This document shows, piece by piece, positions 61,926-64,000 of a stretch of 64,000 bases of DNA (the stretch's first letter is position 1; each line of letters starts with the position of its first letter). The notes under the pieces are model-generated. The model was not told the DNA's origin, ran no database searches, and was given only the letters and a program-made list of their open reading frames with translations. The position numbers and the translations under genes are program-made. Source of the DNA: Campylobacter hepaticus (GTDB lineage: Bacteria; Campylobacterota; Campylobacteria; Campylobacterales; Campylobacteraceae); NCBI RefSeq assembly GCF_001687475.2, contig NZ_CP031611.1:744001-808000 (forward strand). Direction: 5' to 3'.

Positions 61926-64000
61926 TTAAATTTTCTTTTTGTTCACATCTTCTAAAATAGCACCTGCTATACGATTTACCTCATTTGTTATACCATTAGT
62001 AGCATTTGCAACTTCCACATTTTCTTTAGTCACACTTTCAAGTTTTGCAATAGCATCATTAATTTGAGCAATACCTGTTGTTTGCTCTTTAACAGACTCT
62101 GCAACCTCATTAACACTTTGTACAAGTATATTAATATTAGCTTCAATTTCAGACAAAGACTTTCCTGTTCTTTCTGCAAGTTGTCTTACCTCATCAGCCA
62201 CAACAGCAAATCCTCTACCATGCTCACCCGCACGTGCTGCTTCAATAGCAGCATTTAAAGCAAGAAGATTAGTTTGATCTGCTATATCTTTAATTACATT
62301 AACAATATTTTTAATATCATCAGCTTGTGAAGCAACTTCTACTGTTTTTCCACTCACACTTTGCATAGAAGAATTAATCTCTTCAACAGCTGCAGCTGAT
62401 TGCTCTAAAGAGCTAGCTTGAGCATTAGAACCATCAGTAAGTTTTTGCATAGAACTTTTTAATTCTTCTGATTGATGAGCTAAATCTTTAGCAAAATTGG
62501 AAGAAGCAATAAGCATTTCTTTGATTTCTTTGCCTAAAATATTAGCAGTAATTTCAACTTCACCTCTAGGTTCAAACACCTCTGTACTAAAATCAAGATC
62601 TTTATAACTATTAAAAACCCTATTAATTTCATTCATATTAGACCCAATTTTATTTTGTAAAACACTGAGCATTCTATTAAGAACATTATTAAGCTCTATA
62701 AGTTGAGGGTTTGCAGGATTTTTAGTAATTCTTACAGTGAAATTACCTTTTTCAATTTCTTTAGCAGTTTGAACTGATTCATCTACAGCATCTTGATCTT
62801 GCTCTAAAGACTTTTGAATTTTTTCAATATTTTCATTGATAATTTTACCCATAGCACCTAATTCATCATTAGTGCGAATTTCAATAGCTTTAGGTTCAAT
62901 TTTTTCATGATTTAAAAAACGAAAAAATGACTCTAAAGAACTAAGAATAATAGGTAATCTTGATGCAACAATTTTTTTAACACAATAATACACCACGCCT
63001 AAAACAATAAAAATAAAAATTAAAGAAGCACTAATAATAATTAATTGTAATTTTTTCAAAGGCTCAAAAACTGAATATTTAGGTGCAGTTACCATTACAG
63101 CCCAAGAACTATCTTGAACTTTAAAACTATTGATTGCAGCATAAGAATCATCACCATCAGAAGCTATATAATTAAACACTCCACTTTGTCCTTGATTCAT
63201 GGCTTGATAAATTGCTTGAGTCTTTTGATTAGGGCTAATATCTTTTAAATTTTTTAATACTAAGGTTTCATTTGGATGTATAGCTATAAGACCATCTGAT
63301 CGTAAAAGAACTCTTAATTCCCCATCATATTTTTGGGTATTAGGATCAAGAAAATAATTAGAAACCGCTGAAAAATCTAAAGTCATACCCACAACGCCCA
63401 CAGCCTGATTTTTTTTATCAAAAATTGGCATAGCTATATTAATAGCATCAAAGTCTTCTCCTTCTAAATTCATTCTTATAGGGCGACCTATATAAACTTT
63501 ATTTTCTCCATATTGAGCTTGTTTTATAATATCTTGCACAACTTGTAAATTTGCTATTTCATTAGTAGCTTGTATAACTTTTATCCCACCTTTACTCTCT
63601 TTTTCTCTATCTGCATAAAGCATAATAAAATTACCACTTTGAGTATTAAAAAATTTACTTTCTTCTTTAAAATATTGCGGAGGATTAATAAGATATAAAT
63701 AAGTAAAATTAGAATAAGCGCTATTATCAAAAGTATTAATTATAATATTTGTTATATTATCTATATCTAAATCCTCTTTAGAAGTTGATCTAAACATTTC
63801 TGTTAATGTACCTGAAATACTTTTATTTAAAACAATCATTTCTCTAAAGATTCCTTGAGTTTGCGTAGCATACTCTTTTGCAATAGAAGCAAGAATATCT
63901 TCTGTATTTTCAGTGATATTTTGACTTACTTGTTTAGTAATTAAAGAAATTAAAACAATGAGTCCAATAACAACAACTGTTGCCACAGAAAAAATAAGTT
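61926..64000 (-). CDS. tlp1: Methyl-accepting chemotaxis protein Tlp1/CcaA, 5' end cut by window edge
   Basis: The frame is open to the right edge (…[18 protein letters not shown] is the first membrane helix), so only about a dozen N-terminal residues are missing. A large periplasmic dCache sensor (about 30-320 of the visible part) with the [18 protein letters not shown] and [13 protein letters not shown] segments is followed by a second helix, HAMP and the cytoplasmic signalling hairpin ([20 protein letters not shown]). The sensor is close to C. jejuni Cj1506c (aspartate receptor CcaA/Tlp1); the signalling half diverges more. It is the last gene read; yedF follows after 74 bp. Confidence 0.92.
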   Translation of the reverse strand, partial: LIFSVATVVVIGLIVLISLITKQVSQNITENTEDILASIAKEYATQTQGIFREMIVLNKSISGTLTEMFRSTSKEDLDIDNITNIIINTFDNSAYSNFTYLYLINPPQYFKEESKFFNTQSGNFIMLYADREKESKGGIKVIQATNEIANLQVVQDIIKQAQYGENKVYIGRPIRMNLEGEDFDAINIAMPIFDKKNQAVGVVGMTLDFSAVSNYFLDPNTQKYDGELRVLLRSDGLIAIHPNETLVLKNLKDISPNQKTQAIYQAMNQGQSGVFNYIASDGDDSYAAINSFKVQDSSWAVMVTAPKYSVFEPLKKLQLIIISASLIFIFIVLGVVYYCVKKIVASRLPIILSSLESFFRFLNHEKIEPKAIEIRTNDELGAMGKIINENIEKIQKSLEQDQDAVDESVQTAKEIEKGNFTVRITKNPANPQLIELNNVLNRMLSVLQNKIGSNMNEINRVFNSYKDLDFSTEVFEPRGEVEITANILGKEIKEMLIASSNFAKDLAHQSEELKSSMQKLTDGSNAQASSLEQSAAAVEEINSSMQSVSGKTVEVASQADDIKNIVNVIKDIADQTNLLALNAAIEAARAGEHGRGFAVVADEVRQLAERTGKSLSEIEANINILVQSVNEVAESVKEQTTGIAQINDAIAKLESVTKENVEVANATNGITNEVNRIAGAILEDVNKKKI

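Noticed and set aside
1-64000. Phase-variable poly-G/poly-C tracts typical of Campylobacter contingency genes
   Set aside because: No run of eight or more G or C was noticed; the longest seen are about five.
1-64000. CRISPR arrays, rRNA genes and insertion sequences
   Set aside because: No regularly spaced repeats, rRNA signatures or transposase genes were seen.

Overview
The window is a low-GC, gene-dense chromosome segment of a Campylobacter species close to C. jejuni/C. coli. Almost every housekeeping gene is a recognisable orthologue in C. jejuni order, but proteins such as CadF (4 residues longer than I recall for C. jejuni) and the C-terminal half of the aspartate chemoreceptor differ enough that this is probably not the C. 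jejuni reference lineage. A sister species such as C. hepaticus or a divergent relative is possible; I cannot decide from the sequence.

Layout. (1) 1-14,703: orthologues of the Cj0587-Cj0572 block: membrane protein (cut by the edge), ligA, folP, holB-like, hobA, lysC, rppH on the minus strand; hemW, tatB, tatC, queA on the plus strand; lpxD, ilvH, ilvI, yqeY, ribBA on the minus strand. (2) 14,745-14,980: a strong promoter driving tRNA-Gln and initiator tRNA-fMet. (3) 14,981-22,705: an accessory island beside the tRNA. It holds a tyrosine integrase, two small phage/replicon-like genes, a twice-frameshifted portal-like pseudogene and a 5'-truncated autotransporter gene. A perfect 54-bp inverted repeat brackets the portal segment, one copy lying exactly at the broken 5' end of the autotransporter. 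The non-coding parts carry long hairpins and a recurrent TGTG(A/T)CA motif. (4) 22,706-51,152: orthologues of the Cj1470c-Cj1498c block, nearly all minus strand: the DNA-uptake operon ctsR-ctsD-ctsP-ctsX-ctsE-ctsF downstream of pyruvate:flavodoxin oxidoreductase; cadF with a HAD phosphatase; rplM-rpsI; addB-addA; the cbb3 oxidase operon ccoNOQP with accessory membrane genes; a BumRS-type two-component system; carA; two flagellum-associated coiled-coil genes; purA; tRNA-Sec. (5) 51,222-64,000: fdhT-fdhU, a formimidoylglutamase-like/gltS pair, putP-putA, yedF-selD and the Tlp1-type chemoreceptor (cut by the edge).

The last segment mixes two themes. One is selenium: tRNA-Sec, FdhT/FdhU, YedF, and SelD, which itself contains an in-frame UGA read as selenocysteine. 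The other is amino-acid fuel: proline uptake and oxidation to glutamate, a predicted formimidoylglutamate-to-glutamate hydrolase, and a glutamate/Na+ symporter.

The best leads are the inverted-repeat/truncated-autotransporter arrangement in the island, the RNA stem predicted to pair with the ribosome binding site of yedF-selD, and the CTG start predicted for ctsR.
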